46,654 nt of DNA from Akkermansiaceae bacterium UBA2367. Its GTDB lineage: Bacteria; Verrucomicrobiota; Verrucomicrobiia; Verrucomicrobiales; DEV007. Below the pieces are notes generated by a model. It did no database searches. It was not told the origin of the DNA and was given only the letters and a program-made list of their open reading frames with translations. This document shows positions 1-6,914 of the stretch, piece by piece. Position numbers and translations under genes: made by a program. The number at the start of each line of letters is the position of its first letter. Within the stretch, counting starts at the first letter, position 1. The stretch lies in NCBI GenBank assembly GCA_002344525.1, contig DDTJ01000051.1, forward strand, positions 1-46,654, in the 5' to 3' direction.

Positions 1-90
1 CTTACTCCTTACTCCTTACTCCTCTGGAAAGAATGCGCGGGGTTCCAAGCGGGAGTAAAGAGTATGAGGTAAGGAGTAAGGAGTAGGAGC
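1..90. repeat. Short-word inverted repeat (CTTACTCC / GGAGTAAG)
   Basis: Positions 1-23 are three head-to-tail copies of CTTACTCC-like words. Positions 51-89 hold several GGAGTAAG/GGAGTAGG words, their reverse complements. The two arms can pair over about 17-20 bp with a loop of about 45 nt. The right arm runs into the start of the next gene and supplies its only Shine-Dalgarno match (GGAG at 86-89, six bases before the ATG). Confidence 0.7.
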
Positions 91-95
91 TTCCG

Positions 96-788
96 ATGAA
101 CTTCCCCCCCGCAGCCTACCTCGACCTCGCCGAGACCGCCCACGCCGACCTCTTCGCGCCGGACGAGCCGGTCTGGACCTCGCTTTCCCGTCTCGTCGGC
201 TATCTCGACGAGCGACTCGACAGGGTCGGATCGTCCCTGCAACAGGGTTCGGTCCACCCTCGCGCCGTCGTCGGCGAGCGGGTCTTTGTCGCCGAAGGGG
301 CCGAGATCGAGGCGAATGCCGTGGTCAAGGGACCCGCGTGGATCGGGAGCGGCACCGTCGTCCGCAGCGGCGCCTACGTGCGCGAGAACGTGATCGTCGG
401 CGAAAACTGCGTCCTCGGGAATTCGAGCGAGTTCAAGCATTGTATCCTCTTCAACCGCTGCGAGGTGCCGCATTTCAACTATGTCGGCGACTCCATCCTC
501 GGCTTCCGCGCCCATCTCGGGGCGGGGGTCATTTGTTCGAATGTCAGGCTCGACCGTGAGCCCGTGAAGGTGCGCGACGGGGCGGGCGGGTTCATCGAGA
601 CGGGATTGAAGAAATTCGGCGCGATCATCGGCGACCGCACCGAGGTCGGGTGCAACGCGGTGCTCAGCCCCGGTGCCATCCTCGGGCGCGATTGCCTCGT
701 CTATCCGCTGACCTCGTGGCAAGGCGTGCTACCGGAGCGGCACATCGCGAAAAGCGGCGGGGAATTGCGCGTGGTGGAGCGGCGGTAG
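96..788 (+). CDS. Left-handed beta-helix (hexapeptide-repeat) transferase-like protein
   Basis: The 230-residue protein has a short helical N-terminus (residues 1-45). From about residue 48 it shows successive hexapeptide repeats ([LIV]-G-x4 pattern, for example around VVGERVFVAEGAEIEANAVV and IGSGTVVRSGAYV), which fold as a left-handed parallel beta-helix. The family includes the C-terminal halves of GlmU-type nucleotidyl/acetyltransferases. No N-terminal nucleotidyltransferase signature (GGxGTR) is present, so this looks like the helix domain alone, resembling stand-alone proteins annotated as UDP-GlcNAc diphosphorylase-like. The substrate cannot be read from the sequence. The ATG at 96 is supported by GGAG six bases upstream, which is exceptional here and lies inside a repeat. 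The gene is convergent with the phosphatase gene downstream. Confidence 0.75.
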   Translation: MNFPPAAYLDLAETAHADLFAPDEPVWTSLSRLVGYLDERLDRVGSSLQQGSVHPRAVVGERVFVAEGAEIEANAVVKGPAWIGSGTVVRSGAYVRENVIVGENCVLGNSSEFKHCILFNRCEVPHFNYVGDSILGFRAHLGAGVICSNVRLDREPVKVRDGAGGFIETGLKKFGAIIGDRTEVGCNAVLSPGAILGRDCLVYPLTSWQGVLPERHIAKSGGELRVVERR

Positions 789-796
789 AGACAAGG

Positions 797-870
797 CTGT
801 AGCCGGCCTCAGTGAGGCCGGATCGGATGGCCAAACGACGCTCGACCGGGGTCAATGACCCCGGCTACAG
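797..870. repeat. CTGTAGCC three-way-junction repeat, copy 1
   Basis: An outer stem of CTGTAGCCGG (797-806) and CCGGCTACAG (861-870) encloses two near-perfect hairpins: CCGGCCTCAGTGAGGCCGG (803-821) and CCGGGGTCAATGACCCCGG (846-864), joined by a CCAAACGACGCTCGA linker. The element lies between the convergent 3' ends of the flanking genes. Copies 2 and 3 are at 14682-14754 and 21983-22056. I see no gene in the remaining 871-1125. Confidence 0.85.
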
Positions 871-1125
871 ATTTCCGCCCCTCAACTTTGCTGGAACGGG
901 CCAAGGTCGGGCGGGTTCCGCCAAAGACGCCCCTCCCGAAAATCCCCCTTGCCATTCCTTCCAAAATAAAATGAGCGTCGCCATGGAATCCCTCTCTTGA
1001 AGCAAGGCGTGGAAAAGCCCGACGGAGCCGGAGGGTGATTTGTCGGGATGGCGCCGCCCTCGACCCTGGGCCTCTGGTGGAAGGGATGGAAGGGGTAAAG
1101 AAAATTCCTAACAGTTCCAAGAGAG

Positions 1126-1698
1126 TCAGGAAACCCTCTCCACCACCCCCTGCTGCCAAGGTGCCTCGGGCCACCCCGGTCTGCCTCGGGCTCGATGCAA
1201 TGCCGCGAGAAAGTCCACGGCTTCGTCGGCTGAGTATCCGAACTTCCTCAGGATCGTACCGAGCACAGTTCCGGTGCGTCCGCGGCCTCCGACGCAATGG
1301 ACGATCACCCCCTCGCCAGCGAGTAGCTTCTCGTACACCATCTTTCCGAGGATGCGAATGCCTTTCTCCTCCATCTGGGGGTTCCCGGGTTCTCCCCCAT
1401 CCACAAGATCCGTCAGTTCCACCTTGGCAAGATGCTCAAGCGGAGCCGGATCGTAGCCCGGATAGTCGGAACAGAGGCAAACCACCCACCGGAATCCCAA
1501 GGTGCGTAAACCCTCCCAATCCGGCCCCGGCGGACGGGGCAGGACCATCCCGGCGAGCGGCGCCGGTTCGCTCAGGACGAAATAGAACTCGGACGGAACC
1601 TTGAACCCCGCGATCTTCGAAGTCACATCGGCGGAAATCAAGGCCGGGCGACCGGAGGAATCGCCTTGGCCGCTTCGTTCTTCAGAATATTGGATCAT
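1126..1698 (-). CDS. Dual-specificity / tyrosine protein phosphatase-like protein
   Basis: This cysteine-based phosphatase of about 190 residues carries the P-loop signature HCVGGRGRTG (Cx5R), with a conserved Asp-rich segment (TDLVDGG) upstream that could supply the general acid. Its size and compact fold match bacterial members of the CDKN3/DSP-like family. The substrate is unknown. I prefer the ATG at 1698 because the frame can only be extended with a TTG at 1734. There is no signal peptide, so it is probably cytoplasmic. The gene is convergent with the beta-helix protein and is followed upstream by a cloverleaf repeat. Confidence 0.75.
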   Translation of the reverse strand: MIQYSEERSGQGDSSGRPALISADVTSKIAGFKVPSEFYFVLSEPAPLAGMVLPRPPGPDWEGLRTLGFRWVVCLCSDYPGYDPAPLEHLAKVELTDLVDGGEPGNPQMEEKGIRILGKMVYEKLLAGEGVIVHCVGGRGRTGTVLGTILRKFGYSADEAVDFLAALHRARGRPGWPEAPWQQGVVERVS

Positions 1699-1756
1699 TG
1701 CGGTTGTTTCGCTATTCCAGACAATGGCACCCAAATAGGTTCATCCCAGCGGGAAG

Positions 1757-1842
1757 CACAAGGAGGGGCGACATTCTTGTCGCCCGGCAAGCCCGGCTGC
1801 CGGAGGACCGCTCGGCCGACAAGAATGTCGGCCCTGCTTGTG
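1757..1842. repeat. Cloverleaf intergenic repeat (outer stem plus three hairpins)
   Basis: An imperfect outer stem is formed by CACAAGGAGGG (1757-1767) and CCCTGCTTGTG (1832-1842), 10 of 11 pairs. Inside lie three consecutive hairpins. One is built on GGGCGACATTCTTGTCGCCC (1766-1785), the second is CCGGCA...TGCCGG (1784-1803), and the third is GGCCGACAAGAATGTCGGCC (1814-1833). The first and third hairpins are also reverse complements of each other in their cores. The same design recurs at 11642-11730 and 38406-38485 with different sequences. Confidence 0.8.
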
Positions 1843-1898
1843 GCACGGAACGATTTGGGAGCCTCATTAATAATACCACGAATACTTTTTCTTCAATC

Positions 1899-2681
1899 CT
1901 ATGGCATTCGATTTGAATCCATCAAGACGCCGCGAAGAATATTTTTATAAAGGTCACTCCAAGTCAGCCACCCCATATTTTTCGCAACCGCCTCGAATGA
2001 TTCCACCTTTATTCCCGTCAAGATTTCCCGCAAGGGTTTCAAGCTTTTATTTCGCCCGCGTTTGTAGTAATTGAACAACCATGCGCTTTTCCACTTGTCA
2101 TAAAACCCGCCTTTTCCCGGGTTTAATACGTTGTCCTTGCTCTCCCTTTTCACTAAAATTTCATTTGGCGCAATATCCAAGAATATAAAATAGAATTCCT
2201 TGTTTGAACAACTGTCCAGACCCACTCGCAATTTCCTAGCAATTTGATCATAGCGCTTGTTCTTTTTCACATCAGCCAAGCTTACGGAGCTGTATAGATT
2301 CGCTTCGACGAAAATTAATTTATCGGGAAATTCGATGCTTGCATCAACTTCTGTGATTTCTTCTGTCTGCCGTCCTGTATATTGCTTTCCGATGAAAATC
2401 TTCATTTCGTCCTCTTTATATGAAGAGTCTGAAAATTTAAAATTGCCCTTCCCTTGGAAGGCATCTTCCATGATTTCGTCGAGAACCGAAATCTTCGTTT
2501 TCAACGGAAAGTGATCTATGATCTCGAAGCAAGACCAAGTTAATGCGTCTTCACTATTCGAGCTGAATCCATTTTCCAATTTGTGTCTCACTCCCTCATG
2601 GGACTGGTTGAGAAAATCATGCAATGCTTTTTCTCGTCCGGGAATGATGGCATGGTTGCGTTGATAGGTTTGATATTTCAT
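1899..2681 (-). CDS. PD-(D/E)XK-like nuclease-superfamily protein with altered catalytic motif
   Basis: The 260-residue protein is unusually Lys/Asn-rich for this window, and its DNA is AT-rich. The segment TEVDASIEFPDKLIFVEANL reads as the D-x(n)-ExK core of the PD-(D/E)XK nuclease fold. However, the position expected to be Lys is Asn (EAN), so activity may be changed or lost. I chose ATG 2681. Longer upstream starts would overlap the neighbouring gene and read through a GC-rich low-complexity stretch. It is the second of two such genes in tandem, separated by a hairpin. The role is unknown; restriction, phage defence or a mobile-element remnant are possible. Confidence 0.55.
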   Translation of the reverse strand: MKYQTYQRNHAIIPGREKALHDFLNQSHEGVRHKLENGFSSNSEDALTWSCFEIIDHFPLKTKISVLDEIMEDAFQGKGNFKFSDSSYKEDEMKIFIGKQYTGRQTEEITEVDASIEFPDKLIFVEANLYSSVSLADVKKNKRYDQIARKLRVGLDSCSNKEFYFIFLDIAPNEILVKRESKDNVLNPGKGGFYDKWKSAWLFNYYKRGRNKSLKPLREILTGIKVESFEAVAKNMGWLTWSDLYKNILRGVLMDSNRMP

Positions 2682-2719
2682 TTTGTAAAAATATTGTCGG
2701 CAAACTCCCTTCCTCCCAA

Positions 2720-2745
2720 AAGTCCGCTTGACGAATTGCGGACTT
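2720..2745 (-). terminator. Hairpin between the two nuclease-like genes
   Basis: A perfect 8-bp inverted repeat, AAGTCCGC (2720-2727) and GCGGACTT (2738-2745), has a 10-nt loop. On the minus strand it starts about 20 nt after the upstream gene's stop codon and its 3' arm ends in TTTT, so it may act as a weak intrinsic terminator. The T-run is short, so it could instead be a processing or protein-binding site. Confidence 0.5.
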
Positions 2746-2766
2746 CTCAAGGTGAGCCCGGAAGGG

Positions 2767-3504
2767 CTACTGGACGACTTCGGCGGAGATGTCAACACGG
2801 GCGCTGCGGATGAGAGCGGTGAACTTCCCATCCACAAATCTGCGGCTCCACGCCTCTGGGGGAATACAGTCGGCAGCCTTTTCCTTGATCAACCGTTCCC
2901 ACTGCTCGGGGGTGCGAAGCAGCTTGTTAGGTGCCATTTCCTCGGCATCAAGGAATCCCAGATAGACAAGAACAGTCGGAATTCCCATCTTGGCTAGTTT
3001 CCAGCCAAAAGCGAATCGATTGCTCAACTGGTAGAAAGCATCTGCTGAAATATGGAATCCAGGAAGTTCCCCGTTCAATTCTTGATTCGCTTCCCGTATC
3101 GCTCTGATGATGCTGTCACGGTTTTCGTCCTTTGCTCCTGTCTTATCGCATTTGAACTCGTCTTCGTGCGCCTTGGCCTCGACTAAAAGAAGACCCGCTC
3201 CACCTCCGATATCGCATCGACTAATCAGATCCCAATTCGGCATGTTTCCCCTCTGAACAGCTAACCACCATTTCTTCAGTTCCTCTCTTCGTTCGCCATC
3301 AAGGAACTGATTGTCATCGACCAGCTTGGTCTCCGCAGGTTGCAGAAAACCTCCCGGCGACCAACAAGTATCACCCCCCATCACCTCGGCATAAGGGGAA
3401 ACCAACGCATTGAGAAAGCTCCGCACCCGCTCCGGCGGCTGGCTCGTGATCTGGAGGCAGCGCAGGCGACTCCCTTTGAAATCTTCTTCGTTGAATGTGA
3501 TCAT
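2767..3504 (-). CDS. PD-(D/E)XK-like nuclease-superfamily protein
   Basis: In this 245-residue protein the segment WDLISRCDIGGGAGLLLVEAKAHEDE matches the PD-(D/E)XK core, with an upstream Asp and an intact E-A-K. The rest shows no recognised domain; a helical region with QLSNRFAFGWKLAKMGIPTVLVYLGFLD follows. The gene starts at ATG 3504 without a Shine-Dalgarno sequence, in a very AT-rich upstream stretch (3505-3570). Base composition and gene density set it and the next gene apart from the surrounding GC-rich DNA, which suggests horizontal acquisition. A defence or DNA-repair role is an inference only. Confidence 0.6.
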   Translation of the reverse strand: MITFNEEDFKGSRLRCLQITSQPPERVRSFLNALVSPYAEVMGGDTCWSPGGFLQPAETKLVDDNQFLDGERREELKKWWLAVQRGNMPNWDLISRCDIGGGAGLLLVEAKAHEDEFKCDKTGAKDENRDSIIRAIREANQELNGELPGFHISADAFYQLSNRFAFGWKLAKMGIPTVLVYLGFLDAEEMAPNKLLRTPEQWERLIKEKAADCIPPEAWSRRFVDGKFTALIRSARVDISAEVVQ

Positions 3505-3569
3505 GCGATTTTTGTTTGTTTCGTTATCATTTTATTGTTCATCAATCTGTTGTCTCAAATGATTTTTCA

Positions 3570-4583
3570 TCATCGCAATCCGCTCCGATACCCTTCCCTC
3601 ATCTCCTCGATCCTTTCCACGATCTCCTTCCGCAGCGAAGCCGGTTGCGTCACCGTGATCGCCGCCCCTTGCGAGAGTATCCAAAACCGCAATTGCCACG
3701 AATCGAACACCGTCGCGACGAGGCTGCATCCGTTTTTCCCTTTGGCGATGCGCTGATCCCCGGACAAAGGCGTCTCTTCGAGCAAGCGTGCGAGTTCCTC
3801 GGATACGCGCGCTTTCAGGACGATCGCCCCGCCTTCCGCGAATTGTCCGCCGCCCCGCTGCAGGAAGCGGTCGAGGGTGAATCCTGCGGGACGTTTCGCC
3901 TGCTCGGGCATTGCCTCGACCCACTCGAATCGGTGCAGGGCGTAGGCCAAGGGCTTGTCGCGACCCAACGCCGCCGCGATGAGATAGGAGCGTACCCCCT
4001 GCTGCAACAAGGCCAGCGGATGCAGCTCGACTTCTCTCGCTTCGTCCTTTCCCGCCGCCCGGTAGCTCGCCCGCAAACGCCGCCCCTGCAAGAGACCGTC
4101 CTGCACTTCGCGGAGGATTCCGGGCACGACCGTCGGCGGCAGGAAGGCGGGCCCCGGCGGCTGGTAGCGGACCAGCTCGCTCCAGCGGGCCTTGGGATTG
4201 CCGGGGAGGTGGGCCAGTTTTTCCCGGGCGAGGCGGAAGCGTTGCTCCAACCCCTGCGTGAAGGAATCCGGCACGAGCGAACGCAGCACTTCTTCGAGAA
4301 GCCCAAGGCTGAAGGCTTCGGTCAGGTCCATTCCTGGAATATCGAGCCGCGCCCCCGCTTCCCAATGCCAGCCGTAGGGCTTCGAGACCGCGTTGCAACG
4401 CAAGGGGAAGATGCCGGAGAGGTCGGCGAGATCGCGCTCCACCGTGCGTTTCGTCACGGCATGTCCCGCCTCTGCCAGAGCCGCCCGCAGATCACCAGCC
4501 GTCCTTCCGGGAGGACGCGGCGGGATCAGGCGCATCATCTCCCATTGGCGGGCGAGGGTCGATTCTTTGTCGGCGCAGGGCAT
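3570..4583 (-). CDS. WYL-domain transcriptional regulator (HTH + WYL)
   Basis: The roughly 337-residue protein begins with a DeoR/HTH_11-like winged helix (LARQWEMMRLIPPRPPGRTA, then a recognition helix with KRTVERDLADL, residues 9-60). A WYL-type domain follows in the middle (ELHPLALLQQGVRSYLIAAAL, where the family's WYL triad reads SYL) and then a C-terminal extension. WYL proteins are ligand-responsive repressors or activators, often of defence and DNA-damage genes. The start is ATG 4583; an ATG at 4604 would add seven residues. It lies 12-33 nt downstream of the AAA+ ATPase stop, so the two genes are almost certainly one operon. The inverted repeat at 6717-6737 may be its operator. Confidence 0.85.
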   Translation of the reverse strand: MPCADKESTLARQWEMMRLIPPRPPGRTAGDLRAALAEAGHAVTKRTVERDLADLSGIFPLRCNAVSKPYGWHWEAGARLDIPGMDLTEAFSLGLLEEVLRSLVPDSFTQGLEQRFRLAREKLAHLPGNPKARWSELVRYQPPGPAFLPPTVVPGILREVQDGLLQGRRLRASYRAAGKDEAREVELHPLALLQQGVRSYLIAAALGRDKPLAYALHRFEWVEAMPEQAKRPAGFTLDRFLQRGGGQFAEGGAIVLKARVSEELARLLEETPLSGDQRIAKGKNGCSLVATVFDSWQLRFWILSQGAAITVTQPASLRKEIVERIEEMREGYRSGLR

Positions 4584-4615
4584 GGTTTCAGACGAAACGA
4601 GCATAGCAGAAAGCG

Positions 4616-6697
4616 TCAAGCAAAGCCAATCGCGGGGCGCAGCGCGGTGCGGTGAACGATTTCCCCGGCGACGGCTTCCAGCAATTCCCCCGGTCCGGCG
4701 CAAGGGGCGAAGCGATGCCGCCGGGCCACGGCGGCGAAATCTCCGGGAGTGCAGGTCGCCAGCCGCTTCGCCCTCGCCCGCACCGTCGAACCGGGAGCAC
4801 CGAGACCGAGATGACGGCATTGGGCCGCGAGGAGCGACTCGACCTGATCGCCCCGCAGGTAATCGAAAGGCACCTTCAGGTCGAAGCGCCGCAGGCTCGC
4901 CGGATCGAGTGCTTCGAGCCGGTTGGTCGAGGCGACAAGGATGCCGGGAAAGGACTCGATCCGGGTGAGCATCTCGTTCACGCAGGTGATTTCCCAAGAC
5001 CGGCGGGCGTATTCGCGATTCGCGAGGAAGGAATCGATCTCGTCGAGAAGAAGGATGGCTCCGTCCCGCACCGCCTCCTCGAAAGCTTCGCCGATCAGCA
5101 CCTCGGTCTGCCCGACATAGGGACCGAGCAACTCCGAGGCGCGCTTCGTGAGAAGAGGGCGGTCCAGTTCCGCCGCGAGCCAATGGCCGAAGGCGGTCTT
5201 GCCAGTTCCCGGAGGTCCGTGGAGACAGAGGCGAGCGCCTTCGACCGTCCGGAGCCGCCGGGTGATCTCGGCCAGATCGCATTGCGTGTTGAGAAAAGCC
5301 GGATCGTAGCTACCGCACGCGGCGAAGGGCGATGCGCTTTGGAAAGGATCGGGATGGCCTTGGGCCTTCAGCGTGTCGCCGAGGAGCCGGACGAGAGCGG
5401 CTTCGCGCTTCGGGAGGGGAAGCGCTCCTCCCGCTGTGCGGACAACCTTCGCCGCCCTCGCCAACACGGCCGGCGCGATGGTTTTGGTACCGGCGATCCG
5501 CTCGGCCAATTCCGCTCCCGCGAGATCGCCAACGGTCTCGGCGACGAGGCGGTGGCGCTCCGACCTCGGCGGCACCGGAATCTCCAAGACCATGTCGAAA
5601 CGGCGCACGAAGGCGGGATCGAGTCCATGGATCCGGTTCGAAATCCAGATCGCGGGCCAGTGGTTGCGTTCCAGCATCGCGTTGAACCAACCCTTGTGGG
5701 TCTCCGCGACGGAGCGCGCGAGGATCGAAGAGGAAAAGACATCCTCGGCTTCGTCGAAAACAAGGAGGGCGGGACGGCTCGAAAGCGTCATGTCGGCGAA
5801 ATCGAGACTTTCCAAGCGTTCTGCCGCTCCGAACTGTTCTGCGGCTCCGAACTTCCGCCCCGCCCCCAACGAAGTCTCGATTTCGTACACGGGCAAGGCG
5901 AGAGCCTTTCCCAAGACCCGGGCAAGCTGCGTCTTCCCCGTGCCGGGAACGCCGTGGAGAAGGAGGTTGACCCCGCGACGCCGCTCCGCCACCGCCCGGC
6001 TCAGATAGCCGAGGAGCAACCCGAGCGGCTCCCCCAAATGATCGTAGCTGCCCAGCTCCATTTCCGGCGGGGGTGCCGGACGGATGCGGAATTCCTTGAG
6101 GATTTTCACGGAATCGTACCGCTCCGTCAACAGATGGGCGGCGACGGCTTCGGAGGCGAACGAGAACTGTTCTTCCCTGCGGCAGCGGTCGCTTTTTTCG
6201 AGAATCCTGCAGCGCCGCAAGGTGCCTTCCTGATCGAGAGCGCGATTCACAGCAGCGTCCGTCAGTCCCAGCACACGGGAGAGGAACCTGCCCGGATTCC
6301 GTTGCGGCAGATCTTCGAGGAGGCTCCACGCGTTTTCCAGAATGGGATCGGTCTTGAGGCAGACGAAAAAGGCCAGCACACAGCGTTCCGCCGGGTTCAG
6401 CGAGAGGGAATCCGCGAAGCGTTCGAGATTTCGCCGCGCTCTCGGAGGCAGCCCGACGGGCTGCTCGGTGGACTCCAATCCGAGCCGCAGGCCGTCGAGA
6501 ATCGAGCCGACGGGTCCGGGTTTCGATTCGTCTTCCGGAAGCCCGAGGTATTCGACGACATCGGCGTCGCCGAATCCAGATCTGGAGAAGAATTTGCGCC
6601 GGGCAGCGCCCGAGGCAAAGGCACGCAGAATCCAGAGAGCGATCTGGCGGGTGTAGGCCGAACGAAAGCGGGAAATAGAAAGCGGTTTTGCGGTCAT
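4616..6697 (-). CDS. Double AAA+ ATPase
   Basis: The 693-residue protein has an N-terminal helical region (1-210) with no recognised domain, then two AAA+ modules. Module 1 shows Walker A GVPGTGKT (about 249-256), Walker B LLVFDEAED (311-319), sensor-1 Asn (WISN) and arginine-finger-like VRRFD. Module 2 shows Walker A GPPGTGKT (494-501), Walker B ILLLDEID (548-555) and LRRFD. Both modules look catalytically complete, so a hexameric remodelling ATPase is likely. It is cytoplasmic with no protease or membrane domain. It is cotranscribed with the downstream WYL regulator, and its start is preceded by an inverted repeat. The function is unknown; a stress or defence chaperone is a guess from the WYL partner. 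Confidence 0.85.
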   Translation of the reverse strand: MTAKPLSISRFRSAYTRQIALWILRAFASGAARRKFFSRSGFGDADVVEYLGLPEDESKPGPVGSILDGLRLGLESTEQPVGLPPRARRNLERFADSLSLNPAERCVLAFFVCLKTDPILENAWSLLEDLPQRNPGRFLSRVLGLTDAAVNRALDQEGTLRRCRILEKSDRCRREEQFSFASEAVAAHLLTERYDSVKILKEFRIRPAPPPEMELGSYDHLGEPLGLLLGYLSRAVAERRRGVNLLLHGVPGTGKTQLARVLGKALALPVYEIETSLGAGRKFGAAEQFGAAERLESLDFADMTLSSRPALLVFDEAEDVFSSSILARSVAETHKGWFNAMLERNHWPAIWISNRIHGLDPAFVRRFDMVLEIPVPPRSERHRLVAETVGDLAGAELAERIAGTKTIAPAVLARAAKVVRTAGGALPLPKREAALVRLLGDTLKAQGHPDPFQSASPFAACGSYDPAFLNTQCDLAEITRRLRTVEGARLCLHGPPGTGKTAFGHWLAAELDRPLLTKRASELLGPYVGQTEVLIGEAFEEAVRDGAILLLDEIDSFLANREYARRSWEITCVNEMLTRIESFPGILVASTNRLEALDPASLRRFDLKVPFDYLRGDQVESLLAAQCRHLGLGAPGSTVRARAKRLATCTPGDFAAVARRHRFAPCAGPGELLEAVAGEIVHRTALRPAIGFA

Positions 6698-6716
6698 AGG
6701 AAGAACCTATCCCATG

Positions 6717-6737
6717 ATGCGACAAAATGGGTCGCAT
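6717..6737. promoter_or_regulatory. Inverted repeat, candidate WYL operator
   Basis: ATGCGAC (6717-6723), a 7-bp spacer and GTCGCAT (6731-6737) form a perfect dyad 20-40 bp upstream of the AAA+ ATPase start. This is where a repressor of the ATPase-WYL operon would bind. It lies in the 217-bp gap shared with the divergent cytochrome gene. WYL regulators such as BrxR and CapW are known to bind inverted repeats; the assignment here is inferred from position. Confidence 0.5.
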
Positions 6738-6878
6738 TCGAACCACTTCCGACCCAAAGCATCCAGAGGGAAGATGGAGGAAGGGCCGAAAGGGAAATTC
6801 CCAGCAACCAGCCGCCCCGCCTCGCCCGAGAGCCGCTTTGTCCAACCTCCCGAACATCGCCGTCACTGCTTCGCGTCA

Positions 6879-6907
6879 TTGCCGACTGCCCCAGCTTTTG
6901 GTAAAAC
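6879..6907 (+). promoter_or_regulatory. Candidate promoter giving a leaderless transcript
   Basis: TTGCCG (6879-6884), a 17-bp spacer and TAAAAC (6902-6907) resemble a housekeeping -35/-10 pair. The -10 ends seven bases before the GTG at 6915, so transcription would begin at or next to the start codon. No Shine-Dalgarno sequence exists for this gene. Confidence 0.45.
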
Positions 6908-6914
6908 CTACCCT

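Noticed and set aside
871..1125. Possible small gene in the gap after the first repeat
   Set aside because: Short open frames exist on both strands, but none has a credible start, composition or motif.
2682..2837. N-terminal extension of the nuclease-like protein
   Set aside because: The extra 52 residues are Ser/Pro-rich and overlap the upstream gene's 3' end and a hairpin, so the internal ATG is preferred.
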